Origin: DATFDN01 sp035685165
GTDB lineage: Bacteria; Pseudomonadota; Alphaproteobacteria; Acetobacterales; Acetobacteraceae
Assembly (NCBI GenBank): GCA_035685165.1
Contig: DASRBI010000008.1
Location: forward strand, 186,001-250,000
Length of the DNA stretch: 64,000 nt
Direction of reading: 5' to 3'
In this document: positions 9,606 to 17,997 of the stretch, piece after piece
Position numbering within the stretch: position 1 is the first letter of the stretch
Layout: every line of letters begins with the position of its first letter
The notes under the pieces: model-generated
Told to the model about the DNA's origin: nothing
The model's database searches: none
Seen by the model: only the letters and a program-made list of their open reading frames with translations
Position numbers and translations under genes: made by a program

Positions 9606-11294
9606 CTAGCCCCGAAGCTCCGGAAAGTCCTCCTCCCGGAACTCGCCGGGGGGGCGTTCGCCCGCGCGGGCGCGGATTGCCTCGGTGCCGCGCAACTCCA
9701 CGCGGCGGATTTTGCCCGAAATCGTCTTCGGCAGATCGGCGAACTCGATCCGCCGCACCCGCTTGTAGGGCGCGGTCGCTTCGCGCACGTGGCGGAAGAT
9801 CGCGAGCGCGGTGTCGCGGCTGGGGGCCCAGCCCTGCGCGAGCATGACGAACGCCTTCGGCACCGCGGTCCGCACCGGATCGGGCGCCGGTACCACGGCC
9901 GCCTCGGCCACCGCCGCGTGCTCGATCAGGATGCTTTCCAGCTCGAACGGGCTGATGCGGTAATCGGACGCTTTGAACACGTCGTCGGCGCGGCCGACAT
10001 AGGTGTAATAGCCGTCCGCGTCGCGCGAGGCGACGTCGCCGGTGCGATAGACGCCACCCTCCATCGGCATGATGCCGCCGTCGTCGCGCTGATAGCCGAC
10101 CATAAGCCCGGTCGGGCGCGGATCGAGCGCGATGCAGAGCTCGCCATCCGCCGCGTCATTGCCGTCGGGATCGAGCAGGCGGAAGCGGAACCCGGGCATG
10201 GGCTTGCCCATGCTGCCCGGTTTCACCTTCAGCCCAGGTGAATTGCCGATCTGCGAGGTGGTCTCGGTCTGGCCGTAAAAGTCGCGCACCGTCAGCCCCC
10301 AGACGCGCTGCACGTGCTCGATCACCTCGGGATTGAGCGGCTCGCCCGCCGAGCAAACTTCGCGCAGGCTCGTCTTGAAGGCAGCCAGATCCTCCTGGAC
10401 GAACATGCGCCACACGGTCGGCGGCGCGCAGAGCGTCGTTACCTGGTTGGCGGCGATCGCCTCCAGCATCGCAGCGGCGTGAAAGCGCGGCTGGTTGGCG
10501 ATGAACACGGTCGCCCCAGCGTTCCACGGCGCGAAGACGCAGGAATAGGCGTGCTTCGCCCAGCCGGGCGAGGAGATGTTGAGGTGCCTATCGCCCGGCT
10601 GGATGCCGACCACGTACATCGTCGTCAGGTGGCCGACCGGATAGCTGAGCTGGTTGTGCTGGACGAGTTTCGGCTTCGCCGTGGTGCCGGAGGTGAAATA
10701 GAGCAGCAACGTGTCGTCGGCGCGCGTCTCGCCGTCCGGCGTGAATGCCGCGGGCGCGTCCAGGAGCTTCGCGTAATCGTGCCAGCCGGGCACGGCGCCG
10801 CCGACAGCGATCAGGTTCAGGCCTTGCGCGATACCCTCGAATTTCGGCGTCTCGTTCGGGCCGGCGATGACGTGGCGCACCCGGCCGCGCTCGAAGCGAT
10901 CGAGCAGATCGGCCTGGGTCAGCAGCGTGCTCGCCGGGATCACCACCGCGCCCAGTTTCATCGCCGCCAGCATCACCTCCCACAGCGGCGCCACGTTGCC
11001 GAGCATGAGCAGGATGCGCTCGCCGCGTTTCACGCCGAGCGCGCGCAAGCCGTTGGCGACGCGGTTGGAGCGTTCGGAAAGCTGCGCGAACGTCAGCTCC
11101 GCCGCGCCGTCGCCGACGATCTGCAGCGCCGGGCGGTGCGCATGCTCGCCCCGCGCCAGTTCGGCGTCGAACCAGTCGAGCGCCCAGTTGAAGGGATCAA
11201 GCGCGGGCCAGCGAAAGCCCTTGTAGGCGGCTTCGTAATCGGTGCGGTGCGCGAGCAGGAAGTCACGCGCCTGTTTGAACGCTGCGGTGCTCAT
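9606..11294 (-). CDS. AMP-dependent acyl-CoA synthetase
   Basis: A 562-aa adenylate-forming ligase that activates a carboxylic acid to its CoA thioester via an acyl-AMP. It has the P-loop LLYFTSGTTAKPKLV, the DFYGQTET motif, the hinge YYTYVGRADDVFKASDYRISP, and the C-terminal catalytic lysine in LPKTISGKIRRVELR. It resembles acetyl/propionyl-type or medium-chain enzymes of the AcsA family. Its ATG lies 10 bp after the mmsB stop, so the genes are probably one operon, consistent with branched-chain acid or propionate metabolism. The substrate is not determined. Confidence 0.9.
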   Translation of the reverse strand: MSTAAFKQARDFLLAHRTDYEAAYKGFRWPALDPFNWALDWFDAELARGEHAHRPALQIVGDGAAELTFAQLSERSNRVANGLRALGVKRGERILLMLGNVAPLWEVMLAAMKLGAVVIPASTLLTQADLLDRFERGRVRHVIAGPNETPKFEGIAQGLNLIAVGGAVPGWHDYAKLLDAPAAFTPDGETRADDTLLLYFTSGTTAKPKLVQHNQLSYPVGHLTTMYVVGIQPGDRHLNISSPGWAKHAYSCVFAPWNAGATVFIANQPRFHAAAMLEAIAANQVTTLCAPPTVWRMFVQEDLAAFKTSLREVCSAGEPLNPEVIEHVQRVWGLTVRDFYGQTETTSQIGNSPGLKVKPGSMGKPMPGFRFRLLDPDGNDAADGELCIALDPRPTGLMVGYQRDDGGIMPMEGGVYRTGDVASRDADGYYTYVGRADDVFKASDYRISPFELESILIEHAAVAEAAVVPAPDPVRTAVPKAFVMLAQGWAPSRDTALAIFRHVREATAPYKRVRRIEFADLPKTISGKIRRVELRGTEAIRARAGERPPGEFREEDFPELRG

Positions 11295-11304
11295 GGCGCC
11301 TTCC

Positions 11305-12213
11305 TCATGCGAGTTCCGGCCGCGGCTTGCCGCGCAGCCAGCGGAACACGACCGAGAAGTCCTTGCTTCCCTCGCCCGCGTCCACCACCGCCTGATAGAA
11401 TTGCAGCGCCTTCGCCGCGAGCGGTGTCGGCGATCCGGTCGCCTCCGCCGCCGCCTGCGACAGTTTCACGTCCTTCAGCATCAGCGCCGCCATAAATCCC
11501 GGTGCGTAATCGCGCGCGGACGGCGCGGTCGGCACCGTGCCCGGCGCGGGACAATAGGTGGACAGCGCCCAGGAATTCGAGGTCGCGGTGGAGCAAATCG
11601 CGTGCAGCTTCTGCCAGTCGAGCCCGAGCTTCTCGCCCAGGATGAAGCCCTCGGCGACGCCCACCATGTTGATGGCGAGCATCATGTTGTTGCACACCTT
11701 CACCGCCTGCCCCGCACCCGGTCCGCCGGCGTGGAAGATGTTCTTGCCCATCGCAGCCAGAATTGGCTGGCCGCGCGCGAAGGCTTCGTCGGTGCCGCCC
11801 ACCATGAAGGTCAGCGTCGCGTTCTGCGCCCCCGCAGTGCCGCCCGACACCGGCGCATCGAGCATGGCGAGCCCGGCCTTCTCGGCTTCCGCCGTCACCG
11901 CGCGCGCGCTTTCGACGTCGATGGTGGAGCAGTCGATCAGCAGCGGCCCCGTTCCCTTGACCGCCTCGATCAGCCCGCCCTGGTGCAGATAGACCTCGCG
12001 CACATGCTCGCCCGCGGGCAGCATGGTGATGACGAATTCCGCCCCGCGTGCCGCCTCGGCGGCGCTGCCCGCCGCCTGCCCGCCCGCCTCGGCCAGCGCC
12101 TGCATCGCCGGCTTGCTGAGATCGAATCCCGTGACCTGATGCCCGGCCTTCACGAGATTCGCCGCCATCGGCGCGCCCATGTTGCCGAGGCCGATGAAAC
12201 CGATCCGCGCCAT
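11305..12213 (-). CDS. mmsB: 3-hydroxyisobutyrate dehydrogenase family protein
   Basis: A 302-aa beta-hydroxyacid dehydrogenase. It has the N-terminal NAD-binding GFIGLGNMGAPMAANLVKAGH, the substrate motif LDAPVSGGTAGAQNATLTF, and the catalytic lysine segment GAGQAVKVCNNMMLAI. This pattern fits MmsB of valine catabolism, although tartronate semialdehyde reductases share it. The full length and operon position (2 bp after the DUF3237 gene, 10 bp before the acyl-CoA synthetase) support a short-chain or branched-chain acid pathway. Confidence 0.88.
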   Translation of the reverse strand: MARIGFIGLGNMGAPMAANLVKAGHQVTGFDLSKPAMQALAEAGGQAAGSAAEAARGAEFVITMLPAGEHVREVYLHQGGLIEAVKGTGPLLIDCSTIDVESARAVTAEAEKAGLAMLDAPVSGGTAGAQNATLTFMVGGTDEAFARGQPILAAMGKNIFHAGGPGAGQAVKVCNNMMLAINMVGVAEGFILGEKLGLDWQKLHAICSTATSNSWALSTYCPAPGTVPTAPSARDYAPGFMAALMLKDVKLSQAAAEATGSPTPLAAKALQFYQAVVDAGEGSKDFSVVFRWLRGKPRPELA

Positions 12214-12215
12214 TG

Positions 12216-12674
12216 CTACAGCACCTCAAAGACGTCGTAGACCGGCCCTTCCGGCAGGCGGTGGCCGGTGCCGATGAACCACATGCGGTTGAGCCAGTCG
12301 TAATTCTTCGCCGCCGTCTCGAAGCTGCCCACGGTACGGAAGTAATAGCTCGCCGGATCGGCCGGCTCGCCGCGCGCCACACGCTCCATCACCTCCGGCG
12401 GCCCATGCCGCAGCCCGCGATAAGTCAGGCCGACCAGCGCGCCGTCCGCCGTTTGCAAGGCGAGGCGCACATCGAGCGTCATCACGCCATCGCTACGGAG
12501 CATCAGCCAGTCGGCGCCGCCCGGCAGCACGATGCCGCGCAGCCGTTCACCCTCGAAGGTGCCGCCGGAAACGAGCCCGATCCGCCGGTCCCCGAGCGGC
12601 GTCGCCCCGATCGCCTGCATCCCGCCCACCTGAAGGCGCATCGTGAACAGGTGCCGCGTGCGGATTTCGGCCAT
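12216..12674 (-). CDS. DUF3237 domain protein
   Basis: A 152-aa single-domain protein matching the DUF3237 layout: LRVGGMQAIGATPLGDRRI-like start, then GGTFEGERLRGIVLPGGADWL, ALVGLTYRGLRHG, and a closing YFRTVGSFETAAKNYDWLN segment. These proteins form a lipocalin-like barrel and have no established activity. GGGAGG precedes the ATG. It is the first gene of a tight unit with mmsB and the acyl-CoA synthetase, which suggests but does not show a role in the same catabolism. Confidence 0.85.
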   Translation of the reverse strand: MAEIRTRHLFTMRLQVGGMQAIGATPLGDRRIGLVSGGTFEGERLRGIVLPGGADWLMLRSDGVMTLDVRLALQTADGALVGLTYRGLRHGPPEVMERVARGEPADPASYYFRTVGSFETAAKNYDWLNRMWFIGTGHRLPEGPVYDVFEVL

Positions 12675-12758
12675 TTACGTCCTCCCGGTCGGGTTTGTGC
12701 CGGATGACACCCGATCCGCCCGTTGGCGGCAAGCGCAGGGGTGGGTAGTCTTCTCGGG

Positions 12759-12926
12759 ATGAGCGACCTTTACGGCACCGGTTTCGCGGCCTGGAGCGAA
12801 GAACAGGCGCGGGCGCATGTCGCCGAGGAGATCGAGATCTCGATCCGTCCGCTCGATCAGAGCGCGTATGCCGAGGCGCAGGTGAGCGGAGACTGGATGC
12901 CCGAACCGCGCCCGGGCGCAAAATAG
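12759..12926 (+). CDS. Small acidic protein, unknown
   Basis: A 55-aa ORF (MSDLYGTGFAAWSEEQARAH...) that ends 16 bp before the serine hydrolase, on the same strand. I chose the ATG at 12759; the frame is open to 12723 without a ribosome site. The first 20 residues loosely resemble the N-terminus of DUF29 proteins (YxxDFYAWxxEQA), but the rest does not follow that family and the length is only a third of it. It may be a truncated relative or an unrelated small protein. Confidence 0.4.
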   Translation: MSDLYGTGFAAWSEEQARAHVAEEIEISIRPLDQSAYAEAQVSGDWMPEPRPGAK

Positions 12927-12942
12927 AAAGAGAGGAAGCGCC

Positions 12943-14052
12943 ATGCCCTACCCGTTGCCCGAATCCGATCCCGCAAGCCTCGGCTTCGCGCTCGCGCCGC
13001 TGGAGGCGCTCGACCGGCTGATCCGCGGCCATATCGAGGAGGGGCGCTATCCCGGCGCGCAAATCGCGCTCGCCCGCAACGGCAAGCTCGCGCTGTTTCG
13101 CACCTACGGCAACGCGCGCACCGAACCGGTGCCGCAGCCGGCGACCAACGAGACGCTGTTCCTGCTCTTTTCGCAAACCAAGGTGCTCACCTCGGCGGCG
13201 GTGTGGTCGCTGGTGGAGGACGGGCGGGTTTCATTCATGGACCGGGTGGCCGACCTGTTGCCCGAGTTCGCCGCGCGCGGCAAAGGCGAGATCACCTTGC
13301 ATCAGGTGATGACGCACCAGGGCGGCTTCCCCAGCGGGGATGTTTCGCGCGCAAGCTGGACCGATCATGCGCGGATGCGCGCCGAGGTGTGCGATTTCTC
13401 GCTCGAATGGACGCCCGGCTCGCGCCTTCAGTATCACGGGCGCGCCGCGCATCTCGTGCAGGCGATGGTGATCGAAGCCGTGACGGGGCGCGACTACCGC
13501 GACGTGATCCGCGAGCGGGTGATCGCGCCGCTCGGACTGGAGAACGAGATTTTCGTCGGCGTTCCGGCCGACCAGCAGAAGCGGTGCGCCGACATCGCCG
13601 CTCATGACGGGCCGCGCGACAACTCTCCCGAATTCCGCGCCGCCGGCCTGCCGAGCGGCGGCGGCTTCGCGACCGCGCGCGGCATGGCGGCGTTCTATCA
13701 GATGCTGCTCAATCAGGGCCGGCTGAACAACGCGCGCGTGTTCTCCCCGCGCCTTCTGTCTTATGTGACCCGCAACCATACCGGTGAGGCGGGGGATGTT
13801 TATATGAGCGGCATCCCGATGCACCGCGGCCTCGGTCCGCATGTGCGCGGCGAGAGCGACCGCATCCGCGGCCTTGGCACGATCGGGCATCCGAGCACGT
13901 TCGGACACGGCGGCGTTGGCACGTCCTATTCCTGGGCCGATCCGGCGAGCGGCGTTTCGTTCACGTACCTCACCAATTTTTTGCAGCCCGATCCGTGGCA
14001 TTCGGCGCGGCTGGATCGCGTTAGCAACCTCGTGCACGCGGCGATCGACTGA
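12943..14052 (+). CDS. Beta-lactamase-family serine hydrolase
   Basis: A 369-aa class C beta-lactamase/esterase-fold enzyme. The nucleophile motif S77-Q-T-K80 sits in LFSQTKVLTSAA. A second-motif tyrosine lies in LQYHGRAAHL, where YHG replaces the usual YxN. A late FGHGGVGTSYSW segment replaces the KTG box with HGG, as in esterase members. There is no signal peptide, so it is probably cytoplasmic. AGAGGAAG precedes the ATG. It is followed after 9 bp by an M20 deacylase, so the two may act on the same amide or ester substrate. Confidence 0.87.
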   Translation: MPYPLPESDPASLGFALAPLEALDRLIRGHIEEGRYPGAQIALARNGKLALFRTYGNARTEPVPQPATNETLFLLFSQTKVLTSAAVWSLVEDGRVSFMDRVADLLPEFAARGKGEITLHQVMTHQGGFPSGDVSRASWTDHARMRAEVCDFSLEWTPGSRLQYHGRAAHLVQAMVIEAVTGRDYRDVIRERVIAPLGLENEIFVGVPADQQKRCADIAAHDGPRDNSPEFRAAGLPSGGGFATARGMAAFYQMLLNQGRLNNARVFSPRLLSYVTRNHTGEAGDVYMSGIPMHRGLGPHVRGESDRIRGLGTIGHPSTFGHGGVGTSYSWADPASGVSFTYLTNFLQPDPWHSARLDRVSNLVHAAID

Positions 14053-14061
14053 CACTCGCCA

Positions 14062-15342
14062 ATGGCACTCGACCCGGGCGCCCGCGCCGCCATCGCTCAG
14101 GCGGCGGACTCGCTGCAAGGCGATTGCGTGACGCTGCTCGAACGTCTGGTGCGCCATCCGAGCCGGCTCGGCCAGGAACAATCCTGCCTCGCCGAGATGG
14201 AGGAGGTGTACAGCGAACTCGGCCTCACACCGCGCCGCATCCCGGTCGATCCCGGCCGGCTCGCCGCGCATCCAGGCTTTTCTCCGCCGCTGATCGACTA
14301 TGCGGGGCGTGATCCCGTTGTTGCCCTATATCGACCGCGCCAGGGCAACGGGCGATCCCTGATTTTGCAAGGGCATGTGGACGTGGTGCCGGAAGGCCCG
14401 CACGAGCTGTGGACCACGCCGCCCTTCGCGCCGAGCATCCGGGGCGGGCGCATGTACGGCCGGGGCTCGGCGGACATGAAGGCGGGCATCGCCGCCTACG
14501 TCACCGCGTTCCGCGCGCTGAAAGCGGCCGGCTTGCAGCCCGCCGCCGCGGTGCAGATGGCGGCGGTGATCGAGGAGGAATGCACCGGCAACGGCGCGCT
14601 CGCCGTGATGGAGGCGCTGCCGAAACCCGATGCCTGCCTGATCCCCGAACCCGGTCCCGGCTATCCGGCGCTCTACGTCGCCGAGGTCGGCGTCGTGTGG
14701 GCCTGGGTGACGGTCACGGGCCGTCCGGCGCATGTGCGCGAGATGCAGGCGGGCGTGAATGCGATCGAGGCGGCGGGCGCCATCGCCGCCCGTTTCAAGC
14801 AGTACGAGACCGAGATGAACCGCGCCGAGCGCCGACACCCCGCCTTCGCCGGCGACAACCATCCGATCAACGTCAATCTCGGCACGATCGAGGGCGGCGA
14901 GTGGAACAGCTCGGTGCCGACCCGCGCGCGCATCGGGCTGCGCGTCGGCGTGATGCCGGGCTATTCCTGCCGCCAGGTCGCGCGCGACATCGAGCAGCTT
15001 GTTGCCGAAGCCGCCTCTGCGCTGAACGGCGCAAAGGCGAGCGTGGAGTTCAAGGGTTTCATGGCCGACGGCTGCACCTTCCCGCCCGACCAGCCGATCG
15101 CGCGTCTGGTAAGCCGGCTGCACGCGGAGGAGACCGGCAGCAAGTTGCGCTATTACGCCGCGACCGGCCTGACCGACGCCCGCTTCTACGCGCTCTATCA
15201 AGGCACGCAGGCCACCTGCTACGGCCCCGATTCCGACAATATCCACGGCATCGACGAAAGCGTCGGGCTCGAGTCGCTGCGTCAGGTGACGCGCGTGCTG
15301 GCGCTGGCGATCGCGGAGTGGTGCGGCGTGGAGCGGGCGTGA
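14062..15342 (+). CDS. M20-family deacylase/peptidase (ArgE/DapE-like)
   Basis: A 426-aa zinc-dependent amidohydrolase. Metal-binding blocks are GHVDVVPEGP, the bridging aspartate in YGRGSADMKAG, the EEEC pair (VIEEECTGNG), and a C-terminal histidine in NIHGIDESV. The lid domain lies between, with GRPAHVREMQAGVNAIEA. It is in the ArgE/DapE deacylase group, but the neighbours are not arginine or lysine genes, so the substrate is open. It follows the serine hydrolase after 9 bp. Confidence 0.88.
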   Translation: MALDPGARAAIAQAADSLQGDCVTLLERLVRHPSRLGQEQSCLAEMEEVYSELGLTPRRIPVDPGRLAAHPGFSPPLIDYAGRDPVVALYRPRQGNGRSLILQGHVDVVPEGPHELWTTPPFAPSIRGGRMYGRGSADMKAGIAAYVTAFRALKAAGLQPAAAVQMAAVIEEECTGNGALAVMEALPKPDACLIPEPGPGYPALYVAEVGVVWAWVTVTGRPAHVREMQAGVNAIEAAGAIAARFKQYETEMNRAERRHPAFAGDNHPINVNLGTIEGGEWNSSVPTRARIGLRVGVMPGYSCRQVARDIEQLVAEAASALNGAKASVEFKGFMADGCTFPPDQPIARLVSRLHAEETGSKLRYYAATGLTDARFYALYQGTQATCYGPDSDNIHGIDESVGLESLRQVTRVLALAIAEWCGVERA

Positions 15343-15485
15343 GGCGGATCGCTCAAGCGGCGTCATCGCGAACCCCGCGGAGCGGCTCCCACGGAGCACA
15401 AGGCGGAACACTCGCCGCGCGGCAGGCCGTCGCCCGCTGTGAGTGATGCGCCCGCTGTGATTGACGCGACGGTGGGGGTTGCACC

Positions 15486-15559
15486 TGGCTGGGGGACCTG
15501 GATTCGAACCAAGGCTGCCCGGTCCAGAGCCGGGAGTTCTACCGCTAAACTATCCCCCA
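15486..15559 (-). tRNA. tRNA-Gln (anticodon CUG)
   Basis: A 74-nt gene including an encoded CCA end. The acceptor stem pairs TGGGGGA with TCCCCCA, with discriminator G. The anticodon stem CCCGG/CCGGG encloses loop CTCTGGA, giving anticodon CTG. The T arm is CTTGG-TTCGAAT-CCAGG with one T-G pair. It is transcribed leftward between an M20 gene and aroQ. In the 143 bp downstream I see only a repeated TCACAGCGGGCG and no clear terminator. Confidence 0.97.
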
Positions 15560-15665
15560 AGCGGGTGGTCGTTCCCCTAGCATGGCGGCCCCGGAGGGGC
15601 AAAGCCCGGGCGCGGCGAGGTGATCCGGTTGGCCCGCCGCGCCCCCTGTGCTACCGCCGCGCGCC

Positions 15666-16127
15666 ATGTCCGATTCTGACCCGCGCCCGCTGATCGCCGT
15701 GCTGAACGGGCCGAACATGAACATGCTCGGCCTGCGCCAGCCCGCGCTCTACGGCGCGGCCACGCTCGACGACGTGGAGCAGCTCTGCGCCGAAACCGCC
15801 GAGCAACTGAACCTCGCCATCGACTTCCGCCAGACGAATGGCGAGGGCGAGCTCGTCTCCTGGGTGCAGGAATGCCGGGGCCGCGCGGCAGGGATCGTCA
15901 TCAACCCGGCCGGCTATACCAGCACCTCGATCGCGCTGATGGACGCGCTGCTGGCAGCCGAGCTGCCGGTGATCGAGGTGCATGTGACGAACATCCACCG
16001 CCGCGAGGAGTTCCGGCACCATTCCTTCGTCTCCCGGGCCGCGACCGGCGTGATTTGCGGACTCGGGATCCGGGGCTATGCGCTGGCGCTGATGGCGATG
16101 GCCGAGATCATCGAGGAGAGCCAATGA
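15666..16127 (+). CDS. aroQ: Type II 3-dehydroquinate dehydratase (altered active-site loop)
   Basis: A 153-aa enzyme of the dodecameric type II family, dehydrating 3-dehydroquinate to 3-dehydroshikimate. Asn14, Arg24 and Tyr29 (LNGPNMNMLGLRQPALYG) and E104/H106 (EVHVTN) are present. However, the strongly conserved THTS-ALRD block reads YTSTSIALMDAL, with Ser86 for His and Met92 for Arg. The ATG at 15666 fits the family start. Its stop overlaps accB by 4 bp; aroQ-accB-accC is a recurrent alphaproteobacterial cluster, which supports the orthology despite the changes. Confidence 0.92.
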   Translation: MSDSDPRPLIAVLNGPNMNMLGLRQPALYGAATLDDVEQLCAETAEQLNLAIDFRQTNGEGELVSWVQECRGRAAGIVINPAGYTSTSIALMDALLAAELPVIEVHVTNIHRREEFRHHSFVSRAATGVICGLGIRGYALALMAMAEIIEESQ

Positions 16128-16588
16128 GCCGCATCCCGCTCGACCCCGACGCGATCCGCGCGCTCGCCGGCATCCTCGCCGAAACGGGCCTGACGGAGAT
16201 CGAGATCGCCGAGAAAGACAGCCGCATCCGCGTGGTACGCGCGCCGCCCGCCGCCGGGGCAGCCCCCGCGCCCGTCGCTTTCGCCCCGTCGCCGCCCGCC
16301 GCGTCCGCGCCACAACCGCCGGAGCGCGACGAGGACCGGCTGGCGAGCCATCCGGGCGCCGTGCTGAGCCCGATGGTGGGCGTCGTCTATCTCTCGCCCG
16401 AACCGGGCACGCCGCCCTTCGTTGCCGTCGGCCAGCAGGTCGCCGCCGGTCAGACCGTGCTGCTGATCGAGGCGATGAAAACCTTCAACCAGATCAAGGC
16501 GCCCACTGCCGGAACGGTCGCGCGCATCCTGGTGTCGAACGCCTCGCCCGTCGAATATGGTGAGGTGCTGATGCTGATCGAACCCTGA
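16124..16588 (+). CDS. accB: Acetyl-CoA carboxylase biotin carboxyl carrier protein
   Basis: A 154-aa BCCP. Residues 1-35 form the AccC-interacting N-terminus, followed by an Ala/Pro linker (about 40-65). The C-terminal biotinyl domain has the EAMKT motif with biotinylated Lys119 and the BCCP thumb (SPEPGTPPF). It carries carboxybiotin from AccC to the transcarboxylase in malonyl-CoA synthesis. The ATGA overlap with aroQ and the 13-bp gap to accC indicate one operon. Confidence 0.96.
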   Translation: MSRIPLDPDAIRALAGILAETGLTEIEIAEKDSRIRVVRAPPAAGAAPAPVAFAPSPPAASAPQPPERDEDRLASHPGAVLSPMVGVVYLSPEPGTPPFVAVGQQVAAGQTVLLIEAMKTFNQIKAPTAGTVARILVSNASPVEYGEVLMLIEP

Positions 16589-16601
16589 CCGGACCAGGGC
16601 T

Positions 16602-17948
16602 TTGTTCAACAAGGTCCTGATCGCCAACCGGGGCGAGATCGCGCTGCGTATCCAGCGCGCCTGCCGCGAGCTCGGCATTCCCACGGTCGCCGTGCATTCC
16701 ACCGCCGACAGCGAAGCGATGCATGTGCGGCTGGCCGACGAGAGCGTCTGCATCGGCCCGCCCCCGGCGCGCGAGAGCTATCTGAATGCCGCCGCCATCA
16801 TCTCGGCGGCCAGCATCACCGGCGCCGACGCCATTCATCCGGGCTACGGGTTCCTGTCGGAGAACGCGCGCTTCGCCGAGATGGTGCGTGCGCATGGGCT
16901 GACCTTCATCGGCCCGGCGCCCGAGCACATCACCATGATGGGCGACAAGATCGCCGCCAAGGACGCGATGGCTCGCCTCGGCGTGCCGCTCGTGCCGGGA
17001 TCCGACGGCGCAGTGGCCGATGTCGCTTCGGCAAGGCGGGTGGCGGGCGAGGTCGGCTATCCGGTGCTGATCAAGGCGGCCGCCGGGGGCGGCGGGCGCG
17101 GCATGAAGGTGGCCCGCACGCCCGACGAACTCGAGGACGCGTTCCGCCTCGCCCGCACCGAGGCGCGCGCCGCGTTCGGCAGCGACGCGGTCTACATGGA
17201 ACGCTATCTCGATCGCCCGCGGCATATCGAAGTGCAGGTCCTGGCCGATACGCACGGGCACGTGGTGCATCTCGGCGAACGCGATTGCAGCCTGCAACGG
17301 CGGCACCAGAAACTCCTGGAGGAAGCCGGCTCCCCGGCGCTCAAACCGGCCGAGCGGGAGCGGATCGGCACCACGGTGACGAACGCGCTCGGACGCCTCG
17401 GCTACCGCAACGCCGGCACGCTGGAGTTCCTTTACCAGGACGGGCAGTTCGCCTTCATCGAGATGAACACCCGTTTGCAGGTGGAGCATCCAGTTACCGA
17501 AATGGTTTGCGGCATCGACCTGGTGCGGGAGCAGATTCGCATCGCGGCCGGCGAGCCGCTCGGCTACGCTCAGGAGGACATCCAGTTCTCAGGCCACGCG
17601 ATCGAGTGCCGCATTACCGCCGAGGACCCCGAAACCTTCGCCCCGGCACCCGGCAAGGTGAGCGCGTTCCATGCTCCGGGCGGCCTCGGCGTGCGCGTCG
17701 ATTCCGCCCTTTACGCGGGCTATCTCGTGCCACCCTACTACGACAGCATGGTCGCCAAGCTGATCGTTCATGCGCCGACGCGCGCGCAGGCGATCGCGCG
17801 CGCGCGGCGGGCGCTGGAGGAGTTCGCCGTGGTCGGCATCAAGACCACCATCCCGCTGCACCAGCGGATCATGGACGCGCCGGAGTTCCGCGCGGGCGAT
17901 TACACGATCCACTGGCTCGAACGCTTCGTGGGCGGCGAGACCGGGTGA
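16602..17948 (+). CDS. accC: Acetyl-CoA carboxylase biotin carboxylase subunit
   Basis: A 448-aa ATP-grasp enzyme carboxylating biotin on AccB. Family blocks present: FNKVLIANRGEIALRI, HPGYGFLSEN, the glycine-rich ATP loop AAAGGGGRGMKVA, RDCSLQRRHQKLLEEA, and the catalytic FIEMNTRLQVEHPVTE. The start is TTG at 16602, because the conserved MxxKVLIANRGEIA N-terminus begins exactly there and no ATG or GTG fits. It lies 13 bp after accB. Confidence 0.95.
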   Translation: MFNKVLIANRGEIALRIQRACRELGIPTVAVHSTADSEAMHVRLADESVCIGPPPARESYLNAAAIISAASITGADAIHPGYGFLSENARFAEMVRAHGLTFIGPAPEHITMMGDKIAAKDAMARLGVPLVPGSDGAVADVASARRVAGEVGYPVLIKAAAGGGGRGMKVARTPDELEDAFRLARTEARAAFGSDAVYMERYLDRPRHIEVQVLADTHGHVVHLGERDCSLQRRHQKLLEEAGSPALKPAERERIGTTVTNALGRLGYRNAGTLEFLYQDGQFAFIEMNTRLQVEHPVTEMVCGIDLVREQIRIAAGEPLGYAQEDIQFSGHAIECRITAEDPETFAPAPGKVSAFHAPGGLGVRVDSALYAGYLVPPYYDSMVAKLIVHAPTRAQAIARARRALEEFAVVGIKTTIPLHQRIMDAPEFRAGDYTIHWLERFVGGETG

Positions 17949-17997
17949 GCGGGGGCGCAGCCCCTGCCGCCACAAGCGCGCGCCCAGCCCGGCGCGT

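Noticed and set aside
15560..15665. Promoter for tRNA-Gln
   Set aside because: A TTTGCC and an ATGCTA occur on the minus strand but with only 14-bp spacing, too short to support a call.
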